Shown here piece by piece: positions 1-10,733 of a stretch of 64,000 nucleotides of DNA. Source of the stretch: Cryoendolithus antarcticus (Eukaryota > Ascomycota > Dothideomycetes > Cladosporiales > Cladosporiaceae); the NCBI GenBank assembly GCA_002077065.1, contig NAJO01000040.1, forward strand, positions 124,001-188,000, read 5' to 3'. The first letter of the stretch is position 1. Each line of letters opens with the position of its first letter. The position numbers and the translations under genes are program-made. Under the pieces are notes generated by a model, which ran no database searches, was not told the DNA's origin, and saw only the letters and a program-made list of their open reading frames with translations.

Positions 1-3000
1 CGCAGCACCTCCAGCAAGAAGCCCTCCTCTGCCCGCGACAGCCAACGCAATACCTCCACCAAAGTCTCGCTGAGCGAGAACTTCGACACTGAGCTCTACG
101 GTAATGGCGGCGGAGATAAATTTGCTGGCTACAACACTGAGATTGCTGGGGAGATGGACGTCGATGCCGAGAGCGGGGATGACGAGGAGGACGGCGATGA
201 GGGGAGACTGGTAGGTCAGTACACCGCCACCGCGGCGCAGATCGGGGAGTGGAATTCCGGCGCGGCTGGGGAGGAGGATATACTGGATAGCAGGGAGAAG
301 CAAGCGCAAATTCAGAGTCGGGAGACAGATTACCAACGTAAGCGCTTTGCTCGGCGCCTTAGTGGGGGTGCTGTGCAGACTGGGGAAGCGAAGAGCTATC
401 GCGAGACGATGGCTGAGCGGGACTTGGAGAGGGAGGAGGAGAGAGTGAAGAGGGCGATTGAGGAGAAGACCAAGGAGCAGATCGCGAACGGGGAGGATGA
501 TATGGAGGTTGATGCGAAGCCGACGCTTGCGCTTGAGGAGGCGAAGCCGGAGAGGAAGAGGCGGAAGCGAGGGTGGGATGCGGATGAGAGTACTGCGCCG
601 GTTGAGAAGGAAGAGACGAATGGGGTGAATGGGCATGCGGCTGAGGGCGAGGCGAAGAGGAAGAAGACCAGGTGGGACACTTCAGGTGGCGATGGAGCTG
701 TGGCGTACAATGCTGAGGGCGAGCTTATTAATGCCGATGGGGAGAGTGTGGCGGCTGAGAGTAAGGCTGGTAAAAAGAAGAGCAGATGGGACACTACCGC
801 TGAGGTGGAGGTGCCAACTACGAATGGTGTTGCGGACACCGCAGTGTCGAAGCGGCGTTCCAAGTGGGATGTTGCTGGTCCTGCAAGTGGTGCTGGAGGT
901 CCTGTGGGCTCAGCGACGCCCATGCAGCCACTCACTGCATTCGGTGGAGATCAGTCGAACCGCAATGCGCCGCTATCAGATGAGGAGCTTGACGAGCTGC
1001 TACCATCAGAAGGCTACAAGATCTTGGATCCACCGCCTGGATATGAGCCGCTGCGAGCACCGAAAAATCGACTCGCTGTACCTGCCACTCCACTTCCCAC
1101 TGGTGGCTTCATGAATCAGGAGCCTGTTGACGCTCGATCTATGGGCAAGCAGCTACCTTCGGACATTCCTGGAGTCGGTGATCTGCAGTTCTTCAAGGCC
1201 GAGGACATGCAGTACTTCGGCAAGCTAGTCGACGGCGCGGACGAGAACGATCTTAGTGTGGACGAGCTCAAGACCCGTAAGATCATGCGTCTGCTGCTGA
1301 AGGTCAAGAACGGCACGCCACCGATGAGGAAGACTGCGCTACGACAGCTGACCGACAATGCACGTACATTCGGAGCTGGCCCACTGTTCGACCAGATCCT
1401 ACCACTACTCATGGAGAAATCACTCGAAGATCAGGAGCGTCATTTGCTCGTCAAGGTCATCGATCGAGTACTGTACAAGCTGGACGAGTTGGTCAGGCCA
1501 TACGTTCACCGCATCCTCGTCGTTATCGAGCCACTGCTCATCGATCAGGATTACTACGCTCGAGTCGAGGGCCGCGAGATCATCTCGAACTTGGCCAAGG
1601 CTGCTGGACTGGCGCACATGATCAGTACAATGCGCCCTGATATCGATCACGTCGATGAGTATGTGCGCAACACCACCGCCCGCGCATTCGCCGTCGTAGC
1701 GAGCGCGCTCGGCATCCCGACTCTCCTCCCCTTCCTCAAAGCTGTCTGCAAAAGCAAGAAGTCCTGGCAAGCCCGCCACACGGGCGTCAAGATCGTACAG
1801 CAAATCCCCATCCTCATGGGCTGCGCCGTCCTTCCCCACCTCAAAGGCCTCGTCGACTGCATCGGCGACAACTTGAACGACGAGCAGACCAAAGTCCGCA
1901 CAGTCACTTCCCTTGCGCTAGCAGCACTAGCCGAAGCCTCCAATCCCTTCGGCATCGAATCCTTTGACGACATCCTGAACCCGCTCTGGACTGGCGCGCG
2001 TAAGCAGCGCGGCAAAGGTCTCGCGGGCTTCTTGAAAGCTGTCGGCTACATCATCCCGCTCATGGACGAGGAGTACTCGAACTACTACACTAGTCAGATC
2101 ATGGAGATCTTGATCCGCGAATTCCAGAGTCCGGACGAGGAGATGAAGAAAGTCGTGCTCAAGGTGGTCTCCCAGTGCGCTGGTACCTCCGGCGTGACGG
2201 CTGGCTATCTCAAGGACACTGTTCTGTCGGACTTCTTCAAGTTCTTCTGGGTGAGGCGGATGGCGCTTGATCGTCGGAACTATAAGCAGGTTGTTGAGAC
2301 TACTGTTGATCTGGGGAATAAGGTGGGTGTTGGTGAGATTGTGGAGCGGATTGTGGGTAATCTCAAGGACGAGAGTGAGGCTTACCGGAAGATGACTGTT
2401 GAGACCATTGAGAAAGTCATCTCCGCAATGGGCGCTGCGGACATCAATGATCGCCTTGAAGAACGCCTTGTCGATGGTATCCTACACGCATTCCAAGAGC
2501 AGAGCGTGGAGGATATTGTGCTTCTCAATGGCTTCGGCACCGTCGTCAACGCCCTTGGAACGCGATGCAAGCCTTACCTCCCGCAAATCGTCTCCACGAT
2601 CCTCTGGCGCCTGAACAACAAGAGCGCCACCGTGCGCCAGCAAGCCGCCGACCTCATCTCCAGGATCGCTGTGGTCATGAAGCAATGCGGCGAAGATGCA
2701 CTGATGGGCAAGCTAGGCACAGTATTGTACGAATACCTAGGCGAAGAATACCCGGAAGTCCTCGGCTCCATCCTCGGCGCCATGCGAAGCATCGTCACAG
2801 TCGTGGGCATCAACCAAATGCAGCCTCCTATCCGCGACCTCCTCCCGCGCATCACGCCCATCCTCCGCAACCGCCACGAGAAAGTACAAGAAAACACCAT
2901 CGACCTCGTCGGTCGTATCGCAGACCGTGGACCTGAAAGTGTCAATGCACGAGAATGGATGCGCATCTGCTTCGAGCTCCTCGACATGCTCAAAGCACAT

Positions 3001-3699
3001 AAGAAAGGCATCCGTCGCGCCGCAAACAACACTTTCGGTTTCATCGCCAAAGCCATCGGACCTCAGGACGTCCTCTCTACGCTCCTCAACAACCTCCGCG
3101 TCCAGGACCGACAGAGTCGTGTGTGTACTGCGGTGGCTATAGGTATTGTGGCCGAGACCTGCGCGCCTTTCACTGTGCTGCCGGCGCTGATGAACGAGTA
3201 CCGCGTGCCGGAGCTGAATGTGCAGAATGGCGTGCTCAAAGCGCTCTCTTTCCTTTTCGAGTACATTGGCGAAATGGGCAAGGACTACGTCTACGCCGTC
3301 ACACCCCTCCTCGAAGACGCGCTCATCGACAGAGATCAAGTCCATCGTCAGACCGGCGCTGCGGTTGTGAAGCACATGGCTCTCGGCGTCGTCGGCCTGG
3401 GCTGCGAAGACGCAATGCTGCATCTGCTCAACCTCCTCATACCGAACTTATTCGAGACATCTCCGCACGTCATCGATAGAGTCATCGAAGCCATCGACGC
3501 GGTGAGAGTGGCTGTGGGCACTGGCGCCGTGATGAACTATGTTTGGGCTGGGTTGTTCCATCCTGCGAGGAAGGTGCGAGTGCCGTATTGGAGATTGTAC
3601 AATGATGCTTATGTTATGAGCGCGGATGCCATGGTGCCTTATTATCCGCCGCTTGAGGAGGAGAAGTTGAGGAGGAAGGAGCTGTTTGTTATGTTATAG
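1..3699 (+). CDS. HSH155: SF3B1/Hsh155 U2 snRNP splicing factor, 5' partial
   Basis: Subunit of the SF3b complex of the U2 snRNP; it clamps the branch-point duplex in the nucleus during spliceosome assembly. The frame is open from base 1, and the residues before the first ATG (154) already match the family (an [16 protein letters not shown] stretch), so the true start lies upstream. The N-terminal part is charged and disordered and carries four Trp-containing UHM-ligand motifs with the Trp codons at 574, 673, 787 and 865 (GWD, RWD, RWD, KWD). From about 1250 to the stop it is a HEAT-repeat array closely matching SF3B1, including the DEQTKVRT turn (Lys at 1891-1893, equivalent to human K700) and the [13 protein letters not shown] segment that lines the pladienolide pocket. 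No intron is needed in the visible part. Identity is very secure; only the missing 5' end is open. Confidence 0.96.
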   Translation, partial: RSTSSKKPSSARDSQRNTSTKVSLSENFDTELYGNGGGDKFAGYNTEIAGEMDVDAESGDDEEDGDEGRLVGQYTATAAQIGEWNSGAAGEEDILDSREKQAQIQSRETDYQRKRFARRLSGGAVQTGEAKSYRETMAERDLEREEERVKRAIEEKTKEQIANGEDDMEVDAKPTLALEEAKPERKRRKRGWDADESTAPVEKEETNGVNGHAAEGEAKRKKTRWDTSGGDGAVAYNAEGELINADGESVAAESKAGKKKSRWDTTAEVEVPTTNGVADTAVSKRRSKWDVAGPASGAGGPVGSATPMQPLTAFGGDQSNRNAPLSDEELDELLPSEGYKILDPPPGYEPLRAPKNRLAVPATPLPTGGFMNQEPVDARSMGKQLPSDIPGVGDLQFFKAEDMQYFGKLVDGADENDLSVDELKTRKIMRLLLKVKNGTPPMRKTALRQLTDNARTFGAGPLFDQILPLLMEKSLEDQERHLLVKVIDRVLYKLDELVRPYVHRILVVIEPLLIDQDYYARVEGREIISNLAKAAGLAHMISTMRPDIDHVDEYVRNTTARAFAVVASALGIPTLLPFLKAVCKSKKSWQARHTGVKIVQQIPILMGCAVLPHLKGLVDCIGDNLNDEQTKVRTVTSLALAALAEASNPFGIESFDDILNPLWTGARKQRGKGLAGFLKAVGYIIPLMDEEYSNYYTSQIMEILIREFQSPDEEMKKVVLKVVSQCAGTSGVTAGYLKDTVLSDFFKFFWVRRMALDRRNYKQVVETTVDLGNKVGVGEIVERIVGNLKDESEAYRKMTVETIEKVISAMGAADINDRLEERLVDGILHAFQEQSVEDIVLLNGFGTVVNALGTRCKPYLPQIVSTILWRLNNKSATVRQQAADLISRIAVVMKQCGEDALMGKLGTVLYEYLGEEYPEVLGSILGAMRSIVTVVGINQMQPPIRDLLPRITPILRNRHEKVQENTIDLVGRIADRGPESVNAREWMRICFELLDMLKAHKKGIRRAANNTFGFIAKAIGPQDVLSTLLNNLRVQDRQSRVCTAVAIGIVAETCAPFTVLPALMNEYRVPELNVQNGVLKALSFLFEYIGEMGKDYVYAVTPLLEDALIDRDQVHRQTGAAVVKHMALGVVGLGCEDAMLHLLNLLIPNLFETSPHVIDRVIEAIDAVRVAVGTGAVMNYVWAGLFHPARKVRVPYWRLYNDAYVMSADAMVPYYPPLEEEKLRRKELFVML

Positions 3700-4355
3700 G
3701 TTGGAAGCGACGGCGATGCTGGGGGAATGGTTCAGGGGGGAGCGGGGAAGACTGGTTATAGCGGCGCTTGAGATGGTGTGGAGAGTTTGCCGCGATAGGC
3801 GTTGCGTTGCCGTTGCGTTTCGTAGGGATAAGATGCATGGTTGGAAAATAATGGTGGAGCGTGCCGGTCTAGCACGAAGAAAAGAGCAGATGGAGCATGC
3901 CGTAGTGGTCAACGCCGTTAGATGTATGATCGAATCTGTACAATCAAACCCATACCTTGAGCGTCAAACGCGTCGTTGTCCGTTCTTGCAATCATTCCAC
4001 TGCTTTGCATTTTGACCTGACCATGTTGCCAGTGCTCCTTTCCTTCGCTGCCGTGAAGCCTGCAAATATTACGCCAGTAGCCATGCCTTGCTCTGCAGGC
4101 TCGCATTACGCCGCGTACACATTGCATCGCGTGCATAGGATCACCGTCCCATGGTGCCTGTCGCCCTCTACGCCATCATCTTCTTCGTCGGTCATGAAGA
4201 GGCCGTGGCCGACCTGTCCTCTTCAGGTGCTGGTCTCTGAGCCATCGCGAAGTACCACCAGTATCGGCGTGCATCTGATCTGGCCTCGTTTGCAATTCCT
4301 CCACTTTCCAGGATCCGCATCACTCGCATGCCTCTATTTACTACTGCGGCCCATC
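3700..4355. other. intergenic, convergent 3' ends
   Basis: Space between the stop of the SF3B1 gene and the stop of the minus-strand Zn2Cys6 regulator. It should hold both 3' untranslated regions. An open frame on the plus strand (3957-4598) runs into the antisense of the regulator but has no recognisable domain, so I call no gene here. Confidence 0.6.
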
Positions 4356-6670
4356 TCAAGACGGATGCCCAGTATTCGGCGTCTGCACGCCCATCCCACT
4401 CCTCGGCGTCGGCTTCATACTCGAATGCGGACTGCTCGCCTGCAGGTTCCTCCTTACATTTTTCAACATATCGATCGTCCACCTGCTCCCTGTGTTCTGC
4501 TCTCTCACAGACTCCAGCTGATCCTCGATACTCGTCAGCGTCTCGTCGGGGTCCTCGAAACTGTCAAACATCCCGGGAGAGTGCACGCTGCATTGTAGGA
4601 TCACGGCGTAGCAGCTTATGAGCATCTGCATTTGGTACCAGCCGATGAGTTGAGGGTGGGAGCGAAGACAGGCGACCGTGAGGAGCGCGTTGTGCAGGCA
4701 GGTACGGCTGCATTCGAAGACCCAGATCTCGACGCCGCTGAGGTCTTGTTGGTCTTCGGGTGTTTTCGGTGGGGTGGCGAGCCGCTCGATCTCTTTATGG
4801 AGGAGGTAGTAGCAGACGCCTTTGTTGAGCATGAAGTGGCAGAGGTAGTAGCGCGTCGCAATGTTGACCTGAACGAAGTTAGTTGTAGTCTGTATGGTAT
4901 CACAGTCATGCTACTCACTTTGTAGGATGGGATGCTGTTAGTGAGCAAGCCGTACGCAGCAAGTGTTCGCGGGAACTGCAATTCTATTGGCAGTGAGCGA
5001 TACCAGTACTCCAGCTCAGATGTGATGTCCGATATCGGGCGGCCTACGAATCGAGGGTTGCTGTAGGCGTTGTTGATCATGTATATATTGGTGAAGATCC
5101 TGTTCAGACATAGTCGCAGCCACAAGGTCTGATCTAGGAATAGAGGCGCTTGCTGTTCTGGTGGCGCGCTGTACAATGGGAACTGAGTTTGGCTGCCGTT
5201 GACATTGCCACTCGTGTCGAAGAAGAGTTGGGCCACGTCTGCAGTGGGCTGGCCGTCAATCTCAGATAGCATGTCGGACTCCATCAAGAAGTGCATCTTT
5301 GTTAAGAACGAGGCAGAACCGAGTGAGAGCCTTGAACGGGTCCATGTCGAAGACAGACCCATACCGACCTGGCGCAATATACCCATCGCATGGAAAGGTC
5401 GTCCGTAGATGATGATTAATTGTACTGCAACCATCTACTTCTTCGTCAGCAATCTATACTCTTGGACTGCTGTACTGCAGAGCGCATACCATCTTCGACG
5501 TGAGATTCACCTCCTCATCTTGGGAGTGCAGCGTCCATATCCGACTCAATGCGAGCTGGAAACATGCACGAGATGTGGCTGTTGTACCAAAGTCGTTGGT
5601 AGGGTCTGGTGTCAGGTACTGGAACGCTACCGAGAGCAACAGAAGTGTCGTCAATGATAAATCGCTGAGCTTCACGTAGCCCAAGTTGTCACCGCTGCGA
5701 GGCAGTTGCTCGAGTGCGCTCTGCAACGAGTAGGTCGATGTCATCTGGAGAAAGTAGGTGATGGTCTGCGGCACGAGGTTTGTCTGATGATACATTCGCT
5801 ACGTCTTGTCAGCAGCCTCTTTGCGATCGTTCGCACGTTCACCTTGGCAACACTTACTTGGACGTACTCAGCTACCATTGAGACCCGGACGGTACTTTGC
5901 GCAGCATCGGCGATGCCATCGACGACTGTCAGAGTTAAGCTTGGTTGTGGATTGCTCCAAACTAGGGAGCAGACTTACGCGACGCATCTGCTTCCTGAGG
6001 CGACCTGTCGTCAGCAGCGGTCTAACAACCACTTCATGCTGAACACGGAACTTACATCACCTAGCACGAATCAGCTCAAGACATTCACTTATTGTTTTGG
6101 CATGCCCTGGCTTACACTGTCTCTGATACTGCAACGGGTCGAAGCCATCCAAGGAGAGGTTGATGCGCAGGCGAGGCCAATACTGGTACATCTTATGCGA
6201 CGCAGCGGTATGGAAGTTGGGCATGGGTATCCGTTGGAAGGCGCCGTCATCGTCAGTATGGCGCGCTTTCGAGCCACGCATTGGAGCAGAGGTAACTGTC
6301 CCCTGCTCCAGTTGAGCGAGGCGTGACTCGACGGCCTCGAGTCTGCTCGCTAAGCCACTTTCACTGTAGGTACATCAGTCAGTGCTCGTGACGCACTACG
6401 TAAAAGGAATGGGATCATGGCGCACTTCTCCACCACCATGGGCGTCGGCCGGTAGAAGCATTCGAGCTTGACGTTGGCGCAATGGGTACATGTCGGTCGA
6501 CGACCGTCGCAACGCTGAAATGACACAGGGTCAACTTCTTGCTAAGCTCCTGAAGAGGCCGCTCAGCATACCGATTTGCGTCGTCTGCAAGTATCGCAGG
6601 CCAACGCGATCTTGCTGCGTACTGCTCTGGTCTCTGGAGAATCCCCGGGAAAATCGTGGACGGACTGCAT
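4356..6670 (-). CDS. Zn2Cys6 transcription factor with fungal_trans domain
   Basis: Likely nuclear pathway-specific regulator. Model of eight exons: 6572-6670, 6426-6514, 6061-6363, 5979-6004, 5858-5925, 5490-5798, 4919-5434, 4356-4868; total 1923 nt, 640 aa, in frame. Exons 1-2 together encode a complete zinc cluster, CDTCRRRKS joined to RCDGRRPTCTHC and a final Cys (Cx2Cx6Cx6Cx2Cx6C). The intron interrupts the cluster after Ser. A short leucine-rich coiled coil (GLASRLEAVESRLAQLEQ) follows, typical of dimerising Gal4-type factors. The middle part (GRPFHAMGILRQVGMGLS, exon 7) is the fungal transcription-factor regulatory domain. The tiny fourth exon (26 nt) is the weakest part of the model but keeps frame. 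It is divergent from a DHA1 MFS gene across a 1 kb promoter, so control of that exporter is plausible but inferred. Confidence 0.87.
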
Positions 6671-7680
6671 GCTCGCTGCTGTAGTTGCTCGCGCGTGAGA
6701 ATGGCGCGCCGCAGCGCGCTATTACCGAGTCACTTCAATGTGCACTGTCACGGGGGAGTCGCGATGTCGCATGTCTCATAGCACGGCAAGAGGCGGGTTC
6801 GGGTACACGTCTGAAGTGCTTTGCTTGTCCAGAGCTGGAGTGGCGTCTCCTGTCGAAGCTGAGGCGCCAAGGCCCGACCACTGCATGGGAAGTCGCGCAC
6901 GTGCCCTCTGAACCTAGCAATCGGGACTGTGCGACCACAACGTTCTTAACGCTCCATTTCTTCTTTATACTCGATCGAATGCTACACACGTGCAGGATGA
7001 CGCACGTTAGCATGACCGTCTACGGCACTCGAACGGTCACTATGGCTGATGCTGATAAAAATAATCTGATGCTCCGAACGTCGTGCCATGGACCTTACCT
7101 CGGCGCATGGCTGCTGACAGTCAGCACAGCTCAGATGGTCCTGCACTTCACAATAAGGTGAATGTCGATCTCTATGATCCTCCCACCACACATTTCCTCT
7201 CCTTCATGACAGGACTTCGTTGCCCTCCAATGTGGACCTCATCACCAGTCTCGACGATGATAAAGTCGGTGGACCACGAGTCATGTCGGCTCCTCTAGCC
7301 GAAAAGGTACTTGCGTCGTACACCGATTCGGACATCCGTTCGTTGGAGCACGCGACGGATCTACAAACCAGCCCTCGGGCAATGCCTTGTGGATGATGGG
7401 AAGATCGCAGTGCGGACATGTGAGGGCCGGATGTGGGCTACGAGGCATTCAAGTTTCGCTAGTTACCTCGTTTCATATCGTTGATTTGTAACTTTCTCCA
7501 TATCTCTCTTGTAGCCAAGACTCCAAGCAATACAAGATCATAGCTTCGCCCAAATCGTGCGCCTGGTTCTGGTATTCCCGACATGGGTGACGAGACTGCA
7601 GCTACTACTACCACTACAATTCCACCGCCATCTCACCCGGTCTGGTTCGAAGCCTGGGATTACAGCTCTTGATCGCGATC
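6671..7680. promoter_or_regulatory. divergent promoter region with a uORF
   Basis: About 1 kb shared by the Zn2Cys6 regulator (minus) and the MFS exporter (plus). It contains a short upstream ORF, ATG at 7583 to TGA at 7670-7672 (29 codons, Thr/Pro-rich), ending 8 nt before the transporter ATG. No other recognisable feature. Confidence 0.45.
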
Positions 7681-9429
7681 ATGCACTTTACCTCTCTGGC
7701 ATCGTTGGATCACTCCGAAGGCACCGTGCAACTTCATGCCAACAACGGCACTTCAAATGATCTGATTCTACATCCCGCCCCAAACCCGAACGATCCAAAC
7801 GACCCGCTACGTTGGCCGCGTTGGAAGAAGCATGTCTGCTTCGCGAGCGTTTGCGCCTTCACCTTCTTAGCCAATTTCGGCATTGGTGGCTTAGCACCTG
7901 CGTTCTATGGCCTCAGTCTGCAATTCGAGAAGACGCAGACGGAGACCAGTGCTCTATTGCTCTGGCCTATCTTAACATTCGGATTGTTCAACTTCCTCTG
8001 GGTACCCCTGGCAAATTGTAAGTCCGCGAGCAGATGTCCCTGTTCCAGAATATCGCTCAAGGACCATTGCGTGTGATGATCACGGCACTGACTTTGTTGC
8101 AGACTTCGGCAAACGTCCTGTTTTCGTCTTTTGCAGTCTACTCCTCTGTGTGTGCTATCTCTGGGGAGCCCTAGCGCAGTCCTTCCGCAGCCTGCTCTGG
8201 AGCAACATCATCGGCGCCTTTGCTGGGTCGTCCACGGAAGCGCTCGGCGCAGCCATTGTCAACGACTTGTACTTCTTGCATGAGCGTGGCAACCTCATGG
8301 GAGTCTACATGAACTCGATTAGTGGCGGAAACACCATCGGTCCCCTCATCTGCGGTTTCATCATCACTAGCTACTCATGGAGAGTGCACAAGTGGCTGTC
8401 GTTCGCTCTGACTGCTGTGAACTTTCTCGTTGTGCTTTTCCTTTGCCCGGAGACTAGATACGCGAGGTCCGACGCCGCATCGCCCGCAACTTCGAGTGCG
8501 CCCAGCCTTGAGTCTGTACCGATCGACGGGCGAGATGTCGAGAAGAGTGCAAAGACCGCGCTCCACGATACCCAGCTCCCAAAGAGGAGCTTCATGCAGG
8601 ATCTTAGTCTGTGGTCAGGCGTGCCCAAGCACACAAATCTGCTAAGTCTGTTTCTCCGCCCCTTTCCGATGATCGTCTACCCTGCAGTGATCTTTTCGTT
8701 CCTCGGCTACGCGGTATCACTTGCCTGGGTCGTGGCGATCAATATTCTGAACTCGTTCGTCCTGCAAGCGCCGCCATACAACTGGAAGCCTTCCATCAAC
8801 GGGCTGATCAATATACCCGGCTTAGTTGGCAACCTTTTCGGCGCCTGGGCTGGTGGCTGGCTGGTTGATAAGTACTCCGACTACAGAAGCAAGAAAAATG
8901 CGGGTGTCTTCGAGCCTGAGACGCGGTTGCATCTGCTGATCATACCTGCGATCATCGTACCGGCTGGTTGCTTGGCCTTTGGGTATGGCGTTGCACAGAC
9001 ATTGCACTGGACGGCCTTGTGAGTACAGCATTGCTATCAGGAGATGCACTGGGTGCTAACGTGTGGACAGGTTCTTCGGGTACGGTATGGTCGCTGTCGG
9101 CCTCACATTCGTTCCCGTCTGCACGATGGTCTATGTCTCGGATTGCTATCTACCAGTGAATGCCGATGCGCTATTGCTTGTGAACGGGTTAAAGGTGAGT
9201 CACATCACCGAACGACGAATCTGTTGAAGACTGCTAACTCTAACAGAACGTCGTTGCATTCGGCTTCTTGTACGGCGTAGTACCTTGGGTGACCAAGTCC
9301 GGCTACGTCGACAGCTTCGGCACACAGGCTGGCGTATTCGTGGCCATCATGGCACTGGCAATCCCGCTTAGCTTGTACGGAGCAAAGCTCAGGCACAAGT
9401 CTGCGCAGTGGCGGATTGTCTTGCAGTGA
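7681..9429 (+). CDS. MFS transporter, DHA1 (drug:H+ antiporter) family
   Basis: Predicted plasma-membrane proton-coupled exporter. Four exons: 7681-8017, 8103-9018, 9071-9194, 9247-9429; 1560 nt, 519 aa, in frame. The N-terminal loop carries the NPNDPNDPLRWPRWKK element seen just before TM1 in fungal DHA1 transporters. Around 12 hydrophobic segments follow, with a GAFAGSSTEALGAAIVNDLY stretch typical of TM4-5 and an SGGNTIGPLICGF stretch like motif C of antiporters. A hydrophilic loop of roughly 90 residues sits between the two six-helix halves. The ATG at 7681 is the first in frame after a stop in the same frame. Substrate unknown. The neighbouring divergent Zn2Cys6 regulator suggests a regulator-exporter pair. 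Confidence 0.88.
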
Positions 9430-9536
9430 TGGGATGCATGCGTCTGCATCATCGATACAATAATGTAATGTAATGATCGTATTCGCATGAGATGTTGCTT
9501 CTACTACAGGTGAGGGCTCGGCGGCTCATCCGGCAG

Positions 9537-10386
9537 TCAGACGATATTCTTCTCAAGCCACTGCTCCCAATCGCTCGTGGAGAAACTGCTAGAAATGCCG
9601 TTCTCGACGACACCCTGTGACATTATTAGCATCTCAATTCCGAGTCCCTGTTGAGAGCGACTTACATTGAATAGGACGGTGGGTGTTACATGCACGCCCG
9701 TCAACCTTGCCGCCTGCGTTGATGATCAGCCAATTTCCGAAGTATAGGGCGGTGGATCATTACATACCTTCACTAGCAACTTCAGGTCGTTCGTGACAGC
9801 GTTGCCAACGTTCAGACTCCCATCCTTGGCTGGCTTATCTGGCACTTCCAGCAGACCATAGATCTTCTTCTCATCGATACCTACCTCGCTCGCCAGCTTC
9901 GCGAGTCTGCCGTAGGTCTTGTTGCGTGGCTCATTGACGACGTTTACATCGAAGTAGTCATTTTGCTTCTCGAAGAGAGCCTTGCTGAAATCCCAGAACT
10001 TGTCTGGACTTATCTGAAGCACCGCTACGCCGGCCTCGTGGGTCAAAGTCGAGGAAGGATGCCATGGCTGGATCTGCTGGCGGAATATGAACTGGACTTT
10101 GTCCGCGTACTTGGACTTGATGATTGGGAAGACGGAGCTGTAGACTGTGTTGAAGATCTTGGCTGAGAACTAAACGTTGGTCGACAATCAGCGGATGCCA
10201 CTTTACTGATTCGTATGCACAAGTTCGACATCACTTACTGGACAGACGTAGTCAAGATCTGAACGTGATCAGCTGGCGACTCTCGGTTGCGTTGCCCCAC
10301 CACCTACATAACTCCAGTGTATGTAATGCCTTTGGTTGTGCACTGGCTACAAGCTTCTGTCCTGCGAACTTGGGCGCCAATGCCAT
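9537..10386 (-). CDS. DsbA-like thioredoxin-fold protein
   Basis: Five exons: 10308-10386, 10239-10258, 9768-10169, 9666-9713, 9537-9614; 627 nt, 208 aa, in frame. The tiny second exon (20 nt) encodes YLDYVCP, and the splice to exon 3 gives DYVCPFSAKIF. This places a single Cys at the N-terminus of the first helix of a DsbA/GST-kappa-like thioredoxin fold. The second active-site position is Ser, not Cys, so a disulphide exchange role is doubtful. The exon 4 segment GVHVTPTVLFN contains the Thr-cis-Pro loop of the fold. No signal peptide is evident, so it is probably cytosolic. Function unknown; the family is common in filamentous fungi. It is convergent with the MFS gene (107 nt gap) and divergent from the MutL homologue. 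Confidence 0.8.
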
Positions 10387-10733
10387 AATTGCTGTAAGAA
10401 GGTGATCGTTGAGAAGCAAGCTATTACGAAAGCAACAAGTCTAATATTATGAAGACCATCACGCAATATGTCACCATGATCCGATGCACTCCGATGCACC
10501 CCACGTCGAGGCTAGCAAGGATGCTGGCTATAAGCATTCAGCGGTCGAGAGTCTATCTATGCACGTGATTGCGCGTGTTCCTCGTGACGGCATCTTCGAC
10601 CTGACATCTCTTTATGGATATAGTCCAATTGATCGCGCTACGATAATCGATACTGCAGCAATGATCTGATATATAATAAGGGCTTTCAAGACATTGAAGG
10701 CGATGGGCTTTCCTCCATCAGCTCACCGTCACC
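10387..10733. promoter_or_regulatory. divergent promoter, DsbA-like / MutL homologue
   Basis: Gap between two divergently transcribed start codons. A TATA-like element (tatataata, 10670-10678) sits about 56 nt upstream of the MutL-homologue ATG, and a CCAAT-type box lies near 10625. Confidence 0.4.

Noticed and set aside
396..935. 179-codon minus-strand frame opposite SF3B1
   Set aside because: Antisense shadow of a charged, repetitive coding region; no domain or codon logic of its own.
2737..3423. 228-codon minus-strand frame opposite SF3B1
   Set aside because: Lies wholly inside conserved HEAT repeats on the other strand; composition is a mirror of them.
3957..4598. 213-codon plus-strand frame
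   Set aside because: Overlaps the last exon of the Zn2Cys6 regulator in antisense and has no recognisable feature.
7630..7665. tRNA-like TTCGA element (ctggttcgaagcctggg)
   Set aside because: No acceptor stem or D-arm at the right distance; it lies in the transporter 5' region.
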